This document shows positions 20,501 through 27,985 of a stretch of DNA of 64,000 bases, piece by piece. The notes beneath the pieces were generated by a model that did no database searches, was not told the DNA's origin, and saw only the letters and a program-made list of their open reading frames with translations. Source of the DNA: JBKHYJ01 sp046565505 (GTDB lineage: Bacteria; Acidobacteriota; Blastocatellia; UBA7656). Location: the NCBI GenBank assembly GCA_046565505.1, contig JBKHYJ010000042.1:82952-146951 (forward strand), written 5' to 3'. Each line of letters opens with the position of its first letter. Position 1 is the first letter of the stretch. The translations under genes were made by a program, and so were the position numbers.

Positions 20501-23500
20501 CCCGGGCGGCGACTTGTGCAGTTGGACGGAGGTGTGGAAGGCTTCGAGCAGCGACAAGTTCCTAACGTCGCCCAGGAAAATATGCCCGCCTTTCGCGACC
20601 GCCCTCACGGCCTGTTCGAGTACGCGCATGAGGTAATCGACGCTCGGGAAGTACTGCGCAACCGAAACGATCAGCACCGCGTCGAACTCGCCCTCCTCCA
20701 CGCCCTGGAAATTATCCCCGCCCCTGAGCTTGAAGCTCACCTGCGGCAGGTCGACGCCCATGATCTTTAACTGCTCCTGAATCAGTTCGAGCGAGCGCAC
20801 CGCCTGATCCGTCGCGTAATACTTCTCGCAAGAGGGCGCGACGCGCAGCAGCATAAGCCCGCTGCCCCCCGAGCCGATCTCATACACGCGCGAAGGGCGC
20901 AGCGACAGGATTCGCTCGACCGTCTGGTCCATCCACTCGCGCACCTCTTCGCCGGGGATGGGCGCATCGGAGTAGCTGCTGGTCCAGCCCTTGATGTAGA
21001 ACCCGAGTTCTTCGCCCGGGTCCATGTCCCTGTAGAGGTCGTTGAAAATCTCGCGCCAGTCGGCGGCCTGCCTGCTTTGCAGGTCATCGCCCGCCGCGCG
21101 CTCGTCGAATTCCACGTGCTCCCTGTCCGGGACCACGAACCCGACGAGCCGCTTATTGCCCGCGCCATATTCCTGCGCGAGGATCACGGCGTCCCGCACG
21201 GCGCGGTGCTGCCTCAGCACAGTTTCGATCTCCTCAAGCTCGACGCGGAACCCGCGTATTTTCACCTGCTGATCGACCCGGCCGAGGAATTCAAGGTTGG
21301 CGTCCGGGAGGTAGCGGGCGAGGTCGCCGGTTCGGTACATCCTTTCGCCGGGCTTGAGCGCGAAGGGGTTAGGTAAGAACCTGTCGGCGGTCGTGTCGGG
21401 CCGCCCGTGATAGCCTCGGGCCAGGAGGGCGCCGCCCAGGTAGACCTCGCCCTGCACGCCGACCGGGGCGGGCTGTAGGTTCGTATCCAGTATATAAATC
21501 TTGGCGTCGGGTATGGCGGACCCTATCGGTAGCTCGCGCGTCACGCCCTCCCTCACGGGGAACTCCGATATGTCGCACATAGAGACGGAGATCGTCGCTT
21601 CGGTCGGGCCATAAGTGTGCATGAGCCGGGTCCGGCCTGCCGCATGCTTCTGCCAGGCGGCGAGCCTCTCCGGGAACGCCCTTTCCCCCGCTATGACGAC
21701 CATCCTCAGCGAGGGCGGCAGCGACAGATTCTCTTCTTCCAGCGTGGCCGTGATTTGATGCCAGTATGCGGTCGGCAGGCTCATCACGGATATCCCCCAC
21801 TCCCTGCACCTCTCCAGGAAGACGGTTACGGAGTCGAGCATAGAATCGGTCCGCAGCACGAGCGCCGCCCCGCGGGTGAGACACGGGTATATCTCTTCCC
21901 CGCTTATGTCGAAACTGATCGAGCAGAATTGAAGCGCGCGGTCACCGGGCTTCACCCCGTAGTTGACCGCGCAAGTTTCCGCGTAGCTCACAAGCGAGCG
22001 GTGCTGGACCATCACGCCTTTCGGGGACCCCGTGGAGCCCGACGTGTAAATGACGTAGACGAGATTTTCTCCCGCGACGGTGTTGACAGGGTTCTCTTCG
22101 CTCTCGCCCGCGACCGCTTCCCATCCGGAATCCAAACAGATCACGCGCACGTCCCCGGCCGGAATGGTCTTGAGCAATCGCCGTTGCGTCAGCAGCACGG
22201 GCACGCGGGCGTCGTCCAACATCAGTGCGAGGCGCTCCGGCGGGTAGTCTTTGTCTAACGGCACGTAGGCGCCCCCGGCTTTGATGATCCCGAGCATACC
22301 CACCATCATTTCCAGAGAGCGTTCCATGCACAGGCCGACAAGAACGTCTGGCCCCACCCCCATAGACCGTAAGCGATGAGCCACCTGATTGGCGCGGCTG
22401 TTCAACTGACGGTAAGTGAGTTCTTCTTTCTCGAAGGCCAGGGCGATGGCTTCGGGCGACCGCTCGACCTGCCGCTCGAATAGCAGGTGTATGCAAGGAG
22501 ATTGAATATACTGCCGGTCGGTATCGTTCCAGGCGAAGAGGATCTGTTGGCGTTCAGACCTCGACAGGAGGTCTAAATCCGAGATGCGCGCGGCGGGGTC
22601 GGCCACTATACTCTCCAGGAGTCTTTGGAAATGGCCCACCATCCTGCCGACCGTGCCGGATTCAAACAGGTCCGTGTTGTACTCGAAGGAGGCGGCCAGC
22701 CCCTCGTCCACCTCGGCTATGCTCAGGGACAAATCGAACTGAGCTATCTGCTGGTGCAGGCCCGTAGATTCCAGTAGCAAATCTCCCAGCCGCATCTGCA
22801 CCCCGGCCTCCCCCAGCGCGAACGTAGCCAGCCTTTGCACGTCCGGCAGGGGCGACTTTTGCCATACGAACATCACCTGAAAAATAGGCGAGCGGCTGAG
22901 GTCGCGCACGGGTTGCAGTCGCTCGACAAGTAGCTGGAACTGGAAATCCTGGTGCTCGAAGGCTTCCAGTGCGGTCCGGCGCACCTGGTCCAGAAACTCG
23001 TCGAATCTAACGGAGGCCGACGCCTGCGCCCGCATCACGACGGGGTTGACGAAATAGCCTACGACCCCGCGCAAGTCGGCCCTGCCGCGGCCGGCCGTCG
23101 GCGAGCCCACGAGGATGTCCTCCTGAGCGGTGTAGCGGTAAAGCAGCGCCTGGAACGTCGCCAGCAACGTCATGTAGGGCGTCGCTGAGCGCGCGGCGGC
23201 GAGGGACTTCAGGCCCCGGGTGAGGTCGCGTTCCAGCTTGAAGAATATCGACGCACCGTTGTAAGTCTGGACGGGCGGCCTGACTTTATCCGTGGGGAGA
23301 TTCATCACGGGGAGGTCGCCGGCAAGCTTTTCCTGCCAGTACTGCCACAGCCGGTCGCCGGCGGGACCGGACAGCATCTCTATTTGCTGCCTGACGTACT
23401 CCACATACTCTAATTCGATGGGCGGGAGCGCCGCCTCCTCGCCGGCCGTCTTAGCCTGGTACAGTATCCCTAGCTCACGCATCATCACGGCCAGGGACCA

Positions 23501-25999
23501 GAGGTCGGCTATGATGTGGTGCATGGTCATTAGCAGAACGTGATCCTGCGCCGACCGCGTGAAAAGGGTGACGCGCAGCAGCGCGCCCCGTTCGAGGTTG
23601 AACGGGCGCTGAGCGTCCTCGATCACCCGCCTGTTCAGAAATTCGTCGTCCCACCGCGAAGCGTCCTCTAACTGGAAACACACCTCTGCGCGATCATGAA
23701 TCAATTGTATGGGACTACCCCCGGGGGCGGTGAAATTCGTGCGCAAGGAGGGGTGACGGTCGATGAGCGATTGAAATGCCCGGCGCAACGCGTCCGAATC
23801 TACGCGCGACCTGATGCGGACGGCGCCCATAATATTGTAGGCCGCGCTGTGCGGGGCCAGTTTATGCAGGAACCAGAGAGCGCGCTGTCCGTGGGAGAGA
23901 GGGTGTTCAGATTCGGCGTCACGTTCGGGGGCGGCGAGAGCCGGCGAGGGTCCGGGCGCGGCCGCCAAGCGGGAAAAAACCTGCGCGGCGATTTGAGCGA
24001 CGGACAAGTTTTCGAGGAAATTCGCCATCGGGAGGTTCACGCCCAGACTGGTCTCTATGCCGTACGCTAGCTCGACTGCCACGAGGGAATCTAAACAGAA
24101 TTGGGCTATGGGCCGGCTCGGGTCTATGCCGGAGGGCTCTACTCCCAGCATCATCGCCAGTCGCGATATAAGACCGGATTCGATCTCTTCGGTAGTTTGC
24201 GGAGGTGAGGCGAGCGCCTGCGGCTCGCTTCGAGGTATCAGGTTTAAATTGGACTGCGCGACCGCTTCGAGGCTCCCGGCCATATACCTTGCGCGGCAGG
24301 CTTGGCGTTGAATCTTGCCGCTGGAAGTCTTCGGTATGCTTCCCGGCTCAAGCAGGACGACCGCGTACGTTTGGATTTCATGTTCTTCCGCCACGGCCCT
24401 GCGGACGGCCTCTATAACCGCGTCTGCGTCGAGGGGCGGCCGATTACTTACTTCCTGAGCCAGCACGAGGCGCTCTTCGCCGCCCACTTCGACTGAGAAC
24501 GCGGCGCCGCAGCCGGGCCTCAGGGCCGGGTGACTCCTCTCGGCCGTCAACTCGATGTCCTGTGGGTAATGGTTACGCCCCCTTATGATAATCAGGTCTT
24601 TGAGTCTGCCGGTGACGAACAACTCTCCGCCCTGTAGGAAGCCGAGGTCGCCTGTACGCATGTAAGGGCCATCGCCCGTGTCGGAGACGTACGCTTCAAA
24701 CGTGTCCCGCGTCTCATCCGGGCGGCCCCAGTAGCCGCGGGCCATACTCGGCCCCCTCAGCCATATCTCCCCTATCTGATCTGTCGCACACTGAGTCAGA
24801 GATTCAGTGTTTACGATCACCGCGTCGAGACCAATCGCGAGCCTGCCGCAGCCGGTCAGACTGCGCGAATCCAGCCCGCGCGCGGTGGCTTCGACCAGCC
24901 GGTTTTCTTTAAGGGCGGATTCGTCAAAGGCGCTGATGACTGGGGGCGATTGTTTCGGCCCGCCCGCCACGAATAAAGTGGCCTCGGCCAAGCCGTAGCA
25001 GGGGCAGAAAGCCTCTCTGCGAAAGCCGCATGGCTCGAATGCGGCCGAGAACCGCTCTATCGTTTCAGGGCGGACTGGCTCCGAGCCATTGAAAGCCACC
25101 GTCCAACTGGAGAGGTCAAGGTCGGCTCGCTGTTCGTCACTGATCTTGCGAACACAGAGGTCGTAGGCGAAGTTCGGCCCCCCGCTCGTCGCGGCTTTAT
25201 AACGCGACACGGCCTGTAGCCAGCGCAGGGGCTTTTGTAAGAACGCTTCCGGCGATAAGAGGATCGACCTTGAGCCTATGTACAATGGCTGGAGCACGTT
25301 GCCTATCAGCCCCATGTCGTGGAAGAGCGGCAGCCACCCGACGAAGGTCGATTCTTCGGTGTGGTCGAACGAGGCCCGGATCATACGTTCGTTATGTAAC
25401 ACGTTGCCATGAGTGACCATCACGCCCTTCGGGGCGGCTGTCGAGCCGGACGTATACTGAAGGAAGGCTAACGTTTCAGAATCAACTTCAGGCTCGTGCC
25501 ATTCGTCAGCAAGGCCGCGGGCCATTGCGTCCGTGGCAACCCTTCGCACGGACCGGATGTCCTGATCCAGGCCCGGCAGGCTCTCGATCATAGAAAGGAT
25601 GGGAGATACGGTCAGGACGACGAAAGGTCCCGCGTCATTTACGATGGCTCTGAATCTGGGCAGGCTCCGGCTCAGGCGGGCGGGGTCGGGTGAGTATGTA
25701 GGCACGGCAGTAACACCCGCGTACAGGCAGCCGAAAAAGGCGGCTATGAAATCTAACCCCGAGGGGTAAAGTAGCAGGGCGCGTTCCCCAGTCGCGTTCA
25801 AGGACTGGAGGTATGCGCCTATGGCTCGCGCCCGCCGGTCTAATTCTTCGTAGGTGAGGCTGGCCTCCTTGGTTTCCCCATCCGAAAGGAAGCTGTAGGC
25901 TAGTCGATCAGGCTGGTTCAGTGCCCTCCATCTCAGAAGCTCGATCAGGGAGGAGAATCCCGCATGGCTGCTAGAACCAGCTACTCTCTTGCTTTTCAT
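11558..25999 (-). CDS. Giant lipopeptide NRPS: FAAL-ACP-C-A(MT)-PCP-C-A-PCP-C-C-A-PCP
   Basis: 4813 residues. Domains with approximate positions: fatty acyl-AMP ligase 15-575 (YTSGSTAAPKG near 186); ACP with Ser in LDSLVA near 636; C1 680-1110 (HHIIADLW near 828); A1 1150-2090 with a methyltransferase inserted at 1630-2050 (YEIGSGGSG); PCP1 near 2141; C2 2190-2620 (canonical HHIVSDG near 2338); A2 2680-3165; PCP2 near 3210; C3 3250-3690 (HHIVSDD near 3406); C4 3740-4170 (SHMIADL near 3875); A3 4210-4680; PCP3 near 4730; acidic tail 4770-4813, probably a docking segment. All carrier serines and A10 lysines are present. Hand-aligned codes: A1 D-I-E-S-V-A-T-I-S-K (unassigned); A2 D-L-T-K-V-G-H-V-G-K, close to the Asp code; A3 D-V-W-H-V-S-L-V-D-K, close to the Ser code. 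There is no epimerisation domain. Start ATG 25999 follows a GGGGGA tract. It starts the chain with an activated fatty acid and passes the acyl-tripeptide to the module at 1-3809. Confidence 0.97.
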   Translation of the reverse strand: MKSKRVAGSSSHAGFSSLIELLRWRALNQPDRLAYSFLSDGETKEASLTYEELDRRARAIGAYLQSLNATGERALLLYPSGLDFIAAFFGCLYAGVTAVPTYSPDPARLSRSLPRFRAIVNDAGPFVVLTVSPILSMIESLPGLDQDIRSVRRVATDAMARGLADEWHEPEVDSETLAFLQYTSGSTAAPKGVMVTHGNVLHNERMIRASFDHTEESTFVGWLPLFHDMGLIGNVLQPLYIGSRSILLSPEAFLQKPLRWLQAVSRYKAATSGGPNFAYDLCVRKISDEQRADLDLSSWTVAFNGSEPVRPETIERFSAAFEPCGFRREAFCPCYGLAEATLFVAGGPKQSPPVISAFDESALKENRLVEATARGLDSRSLTGCGRLAIGLDAVIVNTESLTQCATDQIGEIWLRGPSMARGYWGRPDETRDTFEAYVSDTGDGPYMRTGDLGFLQGGELFVTGRLKDLIIIRGRNHYPQDIELTAERSHPALRPGCGAAFSVEVGGEERLVLAQEVSNRPPLDADAVIEAVRRAVAEEHEIQTYAVVLLEPGSIPKTSSGKIQRQACRARYMAGSLEAVAQSNLNLIPRSEPQALASPPQTTEEIESGLISRLAMMLGVEPSGIDPSRPIAQFCLDSLVAVELAYGIETSLGVNLPMANFLENLSVAQIAAQVFSRLAAAPGPSPALAAPERDAESEHPLSHGQRALWFLHKLAPHSAAYNIMGAVRIRSRVDSDALRRAFQSLIDRHPSLRTNFTAPGGSPIQLIHDRAEVCFQLEDASRWDDEFLNRRVIEDAQRPFNLERGALLRVTLFTRSAQDHVLLMTMHHIIADLWSLAVMMRELGILYQAKTAGEEAALPPIELEYVEYVRQQIEMLSGPAGDRLWQYWQEKLAGDLPVMNLPTDKVRPPVQTYNGASIFFKLERDLTRGLKSLAAARSATPYMTLLATFQALLYRYTAQEDILVGSPTAGRGRADLRGVVGYFVNPVVMRAQASASVRFDEFLDQVRRTALEAFEHQDFQFQLLVERLQPVRDLSRSPIFQVMFVWQKSPLPDVQRLATFALGEAGVQMRLGDLLLESTGLHQQIAQFDLSLSIAEVDEGLAASFEYNTDLFESGTVGRMVGHFQRLLESIVADPAARISDLDLLSRSERQQILFAWNDTDRQYIQSPCIHLLFERQVERSPEAIALAFEKEELTYRQLNSRANQVAHRLRSMGVGPDVLVGLCMERSLEMMVGMLGIIKAGGAYVPLDKDYPPERLALMLDDARVPVLLTQRRLLKTIPAGDVRVICLDSGWEAVAGESEENPVNTVAGENLVYVIYTSGSTGSPKGVMVQHRSLVSYAETCAVNYGVKPGDRALQFCSISFDISGEEIYPCLTRGAALVLRTDSMLDSVTVFLERCREWGISVMSLPTAYWHQITATLEEENLSLPPSLRMVVIAGERAFPERLAAWQKHAAGRTRLMHTYGPTEATISVSMCDISEFPVREGVTRELPIGSAIPDAKIYILDTNLQPAPVGVQGEVYLGGALLARGYHGRPDTTADRFLPNPFALKPGERMYRTGDLARYLPDANLEFLGRVDQQVKIRGFRVELEEIETVLRQHRAVRDAVILAQEYGAGNKRLVGFVVPDREHVEFDERAAGDDLQSRQAADWREIFNDLYRDMDPGEELGFYIKGWTSSYSDAPIPGEEVREWMDQTVERILSLRPSRVYEIGSGGSGLMLLRVAPSCEKYYATDQAVRSLELIQEQLKIMGVDLPQVSFKLRGGDNFQGVEEGEFDAVLIVSVAQYFPSVDYLMRVLEQAVRAVAKGGHIFLGDVRNLSLLEAFHTSVQLHKSPPGLSKAELLQQVQTQLLKEKQLVIDPEFFIALKRHLPQISHVEILLMRGRNRNELSKFRYDVILHVGGERRAARHVDWLDWETEGLTAAGVRRLLRESRPDLLAIKGVPNARVMADVKLVQMLKQANGPATAAELMAEYAGAGEEGIDPEDIWAIGDEEPYSVSIGWSESRADGRYEIVFQRRAAGQGEAAIRAAAPLVKETISPRPWGKYATAPLQGVHIEKLVPILRSYLEEKLPEYMVPSSLVLLDALPLSPNGKVDRRALHAPDWTKPASAGIFAAPRTPVEEALAEIWMEVLGLDRVSIYDDFSEMGGHSLLAMQLLSRVHNAFGVELSVRALFESPTVAGLAQVVERALRSAAAPAAPQLSPASRDGQLPLSFAQQRLWFLSQLEPGRRADNMPGAIRIKGRLDISALEQSLNELVWRHESLRTTFISAEGRPRQVISPELKLPLPVISLTDLPAGSREAGALKLAEEEAAHVFDLAAGPLLRAKLLRVGEDDHLLILCLHHIVSDGWSLGVFAREMGVLYDAFSAGRPSPLPGLPIQYADFAVWQRGWLQGELLESQLSYWRQKLSGDLPVLELPTDRPHAQASDFQGSRQSFALSEDLTRSLKALSRQEGVTMFMTLLCAFKVLLHRYTRQEDIIVGTPIAGRNRAELEGLIGFFVNTLVLRTDLSGRPSFTQTLARERGVCLDAYAHQDLPFEMLVDELQPERQLSRNPIFQAMFEMQMEPTPEPSLAGLKTSFVEVERKATKFDLTMALSEEQPDVISGWIEYKTELFDAPTIGRMAGHFQRLLEAAASAPATPISALPMLSEAELHHLLVAYNDTRRDFREDLCVHQFFEEQVERTPDNIAIMFEGQRLTFRDLNARANRLAHYLRKLGVGPETPVGMCMERSPEMFVGLLGILKSGGAYVPIDPSYPKDRVAFMLEDVGAATLLTQERLIHALPEHGDAAVCVDSDWDLISRESDGNPASNVAGDNLAYVLYTSGSTGRPKGVAIEHRQLVNYMIGAAERLGLAAMSSFALVSTPAADLGNTVIFPSLCNGGCLHVISEDRASDADAMSSYFRENSIDCLKVVPSHLASLRSFSNGEQVLPRKMLVLGGEASQRNWVEQLRGLNPGLTVINHYGPTETTVGVLTYHADPRRMADHLATVPLGYPLPNAQVYLLDGDAQPVPAGVPAEIHIGGAGLARGYFKRPNLTAEKFIPNPFGGPPGERLYKTGDLARHLPDGAIEFLGRVDDQVKVRGFRIEPSEIESVLRGHDALRNAVVLAAQDEASDRRLVAYVVAEQGRDVSADDLRAFLKARLPEYMVPSRFLFLDAIPLTPNGKVDRRSLPAPDQHEAASEAVSPGITNPVEEIVANVWAKVLGLERVGVHENFFEAGGNSLLATQAVSRLRAAFQMELPLRKLFESPTVSALAEFIKSERANGTGLQAPPIEKSRSRAAIPLSYSQWRLWFLDRLVPNNPVYNVSVALRLSGPLDVRAFGRSINEVVRRHDILRTTFSADKGQPVQVVAPSLEVDFPVVDLSHLDEPAREEAVLRMAAEEARRPFDLTRGPLLRTALARLGEHEHVLILAIHHIVSDDWSVGIFNGEISALYRAFSEGLASPLPALPIQYADFAVWQRRWLDGPVLGAELEHWKRRLGDDIPTLDLPTDRPRPAVQAFRGATLTFEFPDSLSRAVRELSLQQGSTLFMTLLAAYAAVLHRCSGQEKIIVGLPVANRNHMETEGLIGFFTNILVPPIDLSGDPTYKELINRVREATLDAFDHQDMPFEKMVEAFQQKRDLSRPPLRQVAFAFENSSPQLLDLPGVTVSRIPFEDHTSRLDLTVFVREEQGKLRGALEYNSDLFEASTARRFLEFFEAVLEDVAHHPERRILTLPPLVERRPGQTGPALPQAEKDGQGVIADATDAIYEQSNMAQNQLLFWFSKKLQPDVQLYFDNVLGTFAIEGAIDVAHFRAAFQKVIDNSDVLRSTVVESNGAPRRIEHQNIHFEIDYVDLSGGEDPRAECGEALRRLCAEPLDLGERLFDSALFKLSQDRFVWFLSLSHMIADLWSVAVILRSVSEYYHLSLEGRIGEARPLPPYAAYIEYEREFRRSPQYGQAELYWRKKLATAPNLFQFYKRDSSAKTTRTRRVSINLGAERSRRVKQVAGREGLFSPAVVFAATLFAYQHRVSGERRLRIGSPFANRPDAFRQTPGLFINVCPLEVSVSGGDNFDSLARRVQVEMLESSRNQMYPVRNSRDNRVYNVYFNYQSASLTELCGLHVEFDLVHSGHSNDTLTLQVSDFKGSGDFVLDFDFNCGAFGEGQSADAARHFLAILDSATEDWSRPVRGLRMLSEEEQHQVLVEFNQTKRDYPRGVCLHEMVEAQAERTPLADAVIFDDRRLSYAELNRRANQMAHFLRRRGVGPDVPVGVCAERSLEMVVGLLGILKAGGAYVPLDPAYPKERLTFMLDDARPPVLLTQGGLAGRLPEHMGKTVRLDSDWDVISRESEANLVNEASGESLAYVIYTSGSTGKPKGVMIPHRGICNRLLWMQEAYQMTGDDRVLQKTPFSFDVSVWEFFWPLITGACVVMALPEGHQDRQYLIEEIARQKITTIHFVPSMLQLFLAGDGLEACYRLKRVVCSGEALPYELQQRFFDLMSAELHNLYGPTEASVDVTYWECGGRSEAGLVPIGRPVANTNIYILDGYLGPAPVGIPGVLHIGGEGLARGYLKRPDLTAEKFIPNPFSEEPGARLYDTGDLARYLPDGNIEFLGRIDHQVKIRGFRIELGEIEEAIRRNASVREAVVVDREDRPGDKRLVAYVVAEAGETLSADQLRGSLKERLPDFMIPSAFVALEQMPLTPNGKIDRKALPAPDQSQLRSQTPFASPRSPLEELLAGVWADVLGVERVGVHDDFFEMGGQSILATQLISKIQQALPIELPLRTIFESPTVARLAAAIEQGQQNLDEAEMNLMAEVLSEMQELTGDDVEAFAEESPGEKLGAD

Positions 26000-27041
26000 T
26001 TATTCCCCCAAGATTACCGACATAAAGACCGCGCGTTGCCCGCCGCGTCGCGCACGGGCTTAACCGGCCTGGCCGCCGCCGGGGCTTCGCGCGTGCGGCG
26101 CGGCGTCTGATGATTGCGCCGGGGCCGAACTCTAGAGCATTGTTGATGTCGGGTAAAATACTCCGGCAGGTCGGCGGAAGGTGCCCTGCTTCAGGAATTG
26201 GTTCTGGCCGCGCCCGGGGCGAACTAATCCGCATGAAGTGTTAGCCCTTTAAGGGAAGCTGCTTCGCAGCGTAAGAATTGCCAGGGCTGGTAGGGAACGA
26301 GAGGCTAAGGCGATAAGCGTACAGATCACTTACGACGGTTAGGGACTGTCACCCTCTGTGTCGGGACCTGATAATGGTATTGCCAGATGAGGAGCGTTCT
26401 CTCGGAATCGAATGAGCCAGCAATTTAATGTCTCTGTTCGTCACTAGCACTTCTGCCCCCGTGCCCTACTCGCAAAGAGGTCCAGACCGGGCACTATGAC
26501 CCAAGCCCACATTCATCATGTAATCTTTGTAAACCTGAAGCCGGGGAGCCCGCTTCGCGGGAAGGATGGGCGAGCAAGCTCCATAGCGTTGAAGATTCGA
26601 CATCTTACATATGCTCCTTAGTCGTGGGTTGTGTTGGAGGACAATTCGGACTACAGCCCCGGGCTTGCATCAGTTTTGTCCTAATTCTTAAACCTGAAAG
26701 AGGTATGTAAATTCCCACGGCTTGCTGCGGTTCCTCTTCGTACAGTGAGATTCAATATAAGAGCGTGTTCCGCAAGCCTGCGCCGCACCGATTGGCGCGG
26801 AGAGCTTTATCCCGCGATACACTGGTGACAGAGCGTATCTCTTAATAATGACTATGCTTGCCGTTGGGGCGTATTAAATTTCTAAACTGTTCGTATTTTT
26901 CAAAGAGGCCATTCAGACCTACCGCTCAAAAAGAAATAATGCGCAGGCCAGCCTGCGATCTTCGAGAGAGCACGGACATGAGCGGCCAAATTTAAACTCG
27001 GCGTTTTGAGATAAGAATCACATCTTGCTAAAGCCTCACCC

Positions 27042-27069
27042 ATTTTAGCGATGGATATTACTTTGTCAA
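27042..27069 (-). promoter_or_regulatory. Strong sigma70-like promoter facing the NRPS operon
   Basis: Minus strand: TTGACA (27069-27064, perfect -35), 16-bp spacer, TAAAAT (27047-27042, 5 of 6). Transcription would start near 27035, about 1 kb before the NRPS start codon. It is the best promoter I see for the cluster, and no other gene on the minus strand lies between it and the NRPS. Confidence 0.5.
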
Positions 27070-27093
27070 GAAAAATCGTACCCGCGCGCCGCC

Positions 27094-27127
27094 ACGCGCC
27101 GGGCCATTAACTCATGGCCCGACGCGT
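27094..27127. terminator. Long hairpin between the small secreted-protein gene and the NRPS promoter
   Basis: 14-bp inverted repeat with one mismatch: arms 27094-27107 and 27114-27127 (core CGGGCCAT-TAACTC-ATGGCCCG). On the minus strand a T5 run follows about 20 nt after the stem. It ends transcription of the 27.3 kb gene or insulates the NRPS promoter 25 bp away. Confidence 0.5.
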
Positions 27128-27302
27128 AGTCCTGAGGTCGCTTCTTATGTTTGCCTTAAGATATGGGCGAAAGGTGGGCGTAAGTAGTGGGAATTACCTG
27201 GCACTCGCTTGCTGCCTTACGGTCCTGCATGGTGGCGCGCGGTGCATTCACGCGCCTCTCCCTTCCGCCTTGCTCTCCCGCTCACAGTTATCTCTTGCCT
27301 TA

Positions 27303-27737
27303 TCAATCTACCACCACCGCTATTTCCCGCTGCTCGTAATACACGCGCGCGGGCAGCCTTACCTTCCCATTCAGTGCGTAGTATTCCCTCGTGCGCGCGC
27401 CCGGGGCCACGTCCCTGCCGGCGGCGGGCCAGTAATGGTCGCCCGACTGTATCGCCAGTATGTCCACCTGGCGGTCGTCGCTGCCCACGAATGATAAGCT
27501 CTGGGGATTGAACCGTGCGAAGTCCTTTGATGTGTTCTCCACCTCTATCTCTACGGACCCATTTCCGATCTTGAGCAAACTCCCCCTGAATTTAGTCATC
27601 CTGATCTTTATCGGGCCGACGTTGATCGGGCTGGTATCCAGATCAGAGTTTCTGATGCGCGGCGTCTGATCCGCGGCCATAACAGATGGCAGGCACGACA
27701 AGATTAACAGCACCAGAGTAGATATCACTCTTCTCAT
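27303..27737 (-). CDS. Small secreted protein of unknown function
   Basis: 144 residues. ATG 27737 is chosen because CCAGGAGG lies about 8 nt upstream and because it begins a good Sec signal peptide (MRRVISTLVLLILSCLP, cleavage probably after VMA near residue 24). The mature part is beta-rich, with alternating strands such as GSVEIEVENTSKDF and ARVYYEQREIAVVVD, resembling small Ig-like/DUF4352-type periplasmic domains, but I cannot assign a family. It is followed by the hairpin at 27.1 kb. It may be co-transcribed with the phosphodiesterase and glycosyltransferase genes upstream on the same strand, though 248 bp separates it from the nearer one. Confidence 0.75.
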   Translation of the reverse strand: MRRVISTLVLLILSCLPSVMAADQTPRIRNSDLDTSPINVGPIKIRMTKFRGSLLKIGNGSVEIEVENTSKDFARFNPQSLSFVGSDDRQVDILAIQSGDHYWPAAGRDVAPGARTREYYALNGKVRLPARVYYEQREIAVVVD

Positions 27738-27985
27738 AGGTTTGACCTCCTGGTGAAGAATGATAATCGTACTCCCGCGGCGGTGACAATGAGGCCGCAC
27801 GGGTGACCGCCTTGACCGCGGCCAGCTCGGCATTAAGACGCGGCGGTTTCAGTAGTAAGGAATGCGGCTTCCACATTCTACAAATCAGAACCTCCGCAGT
27901 CGGCGCCCCGGCGCAAAGCGTCCTTTCATTTCTCGGGCCGAGCGCCGGGAGTCGGATTATTAATCCGCGGCATGAAATCCAAAAT

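Larger units (their letters stand above)
26000..27302. other. 1.3 kb gene-free region upstream of the NRPS
   Basis: I find no convincing coding sequence. The DNA between about 26.23 and 27.07 kb is visibly less GC-rich than its surroundings. It holds several short hairpins: GCTGC-TTC-GCAGC at 26259-26271, CCCGC-TTC-GCGGG at about 26550-26562 and CGCAGG-CCAG-CCTGCG at 26942-26957. A good minus-strand promoter lies at its far end (27042-27069), next to a strong bidirectional hairpin (27094-27127). It is either a roughly 1 kb untranslated leader for the NRPS operon, the site of a non-coding RNA, or decayed sequence. I recognise no riboswitch class. Confidence 0.6.

Noticed and set aside
25971..26234. 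87-codon minus-strand frame overlapping the start of the large NRPS
   Set aside because: Overlaps the NRPS start in another frame, is Arg/Pro-rich with no signature, and has no ribosome site.
27199..27215. Sigma54-like TGGCAC...TTGCTG motif
   Set aside because: The GG-to-GC spacing is 11 instead of 12, it points away from the NRPS, and no gene follows on that strand.
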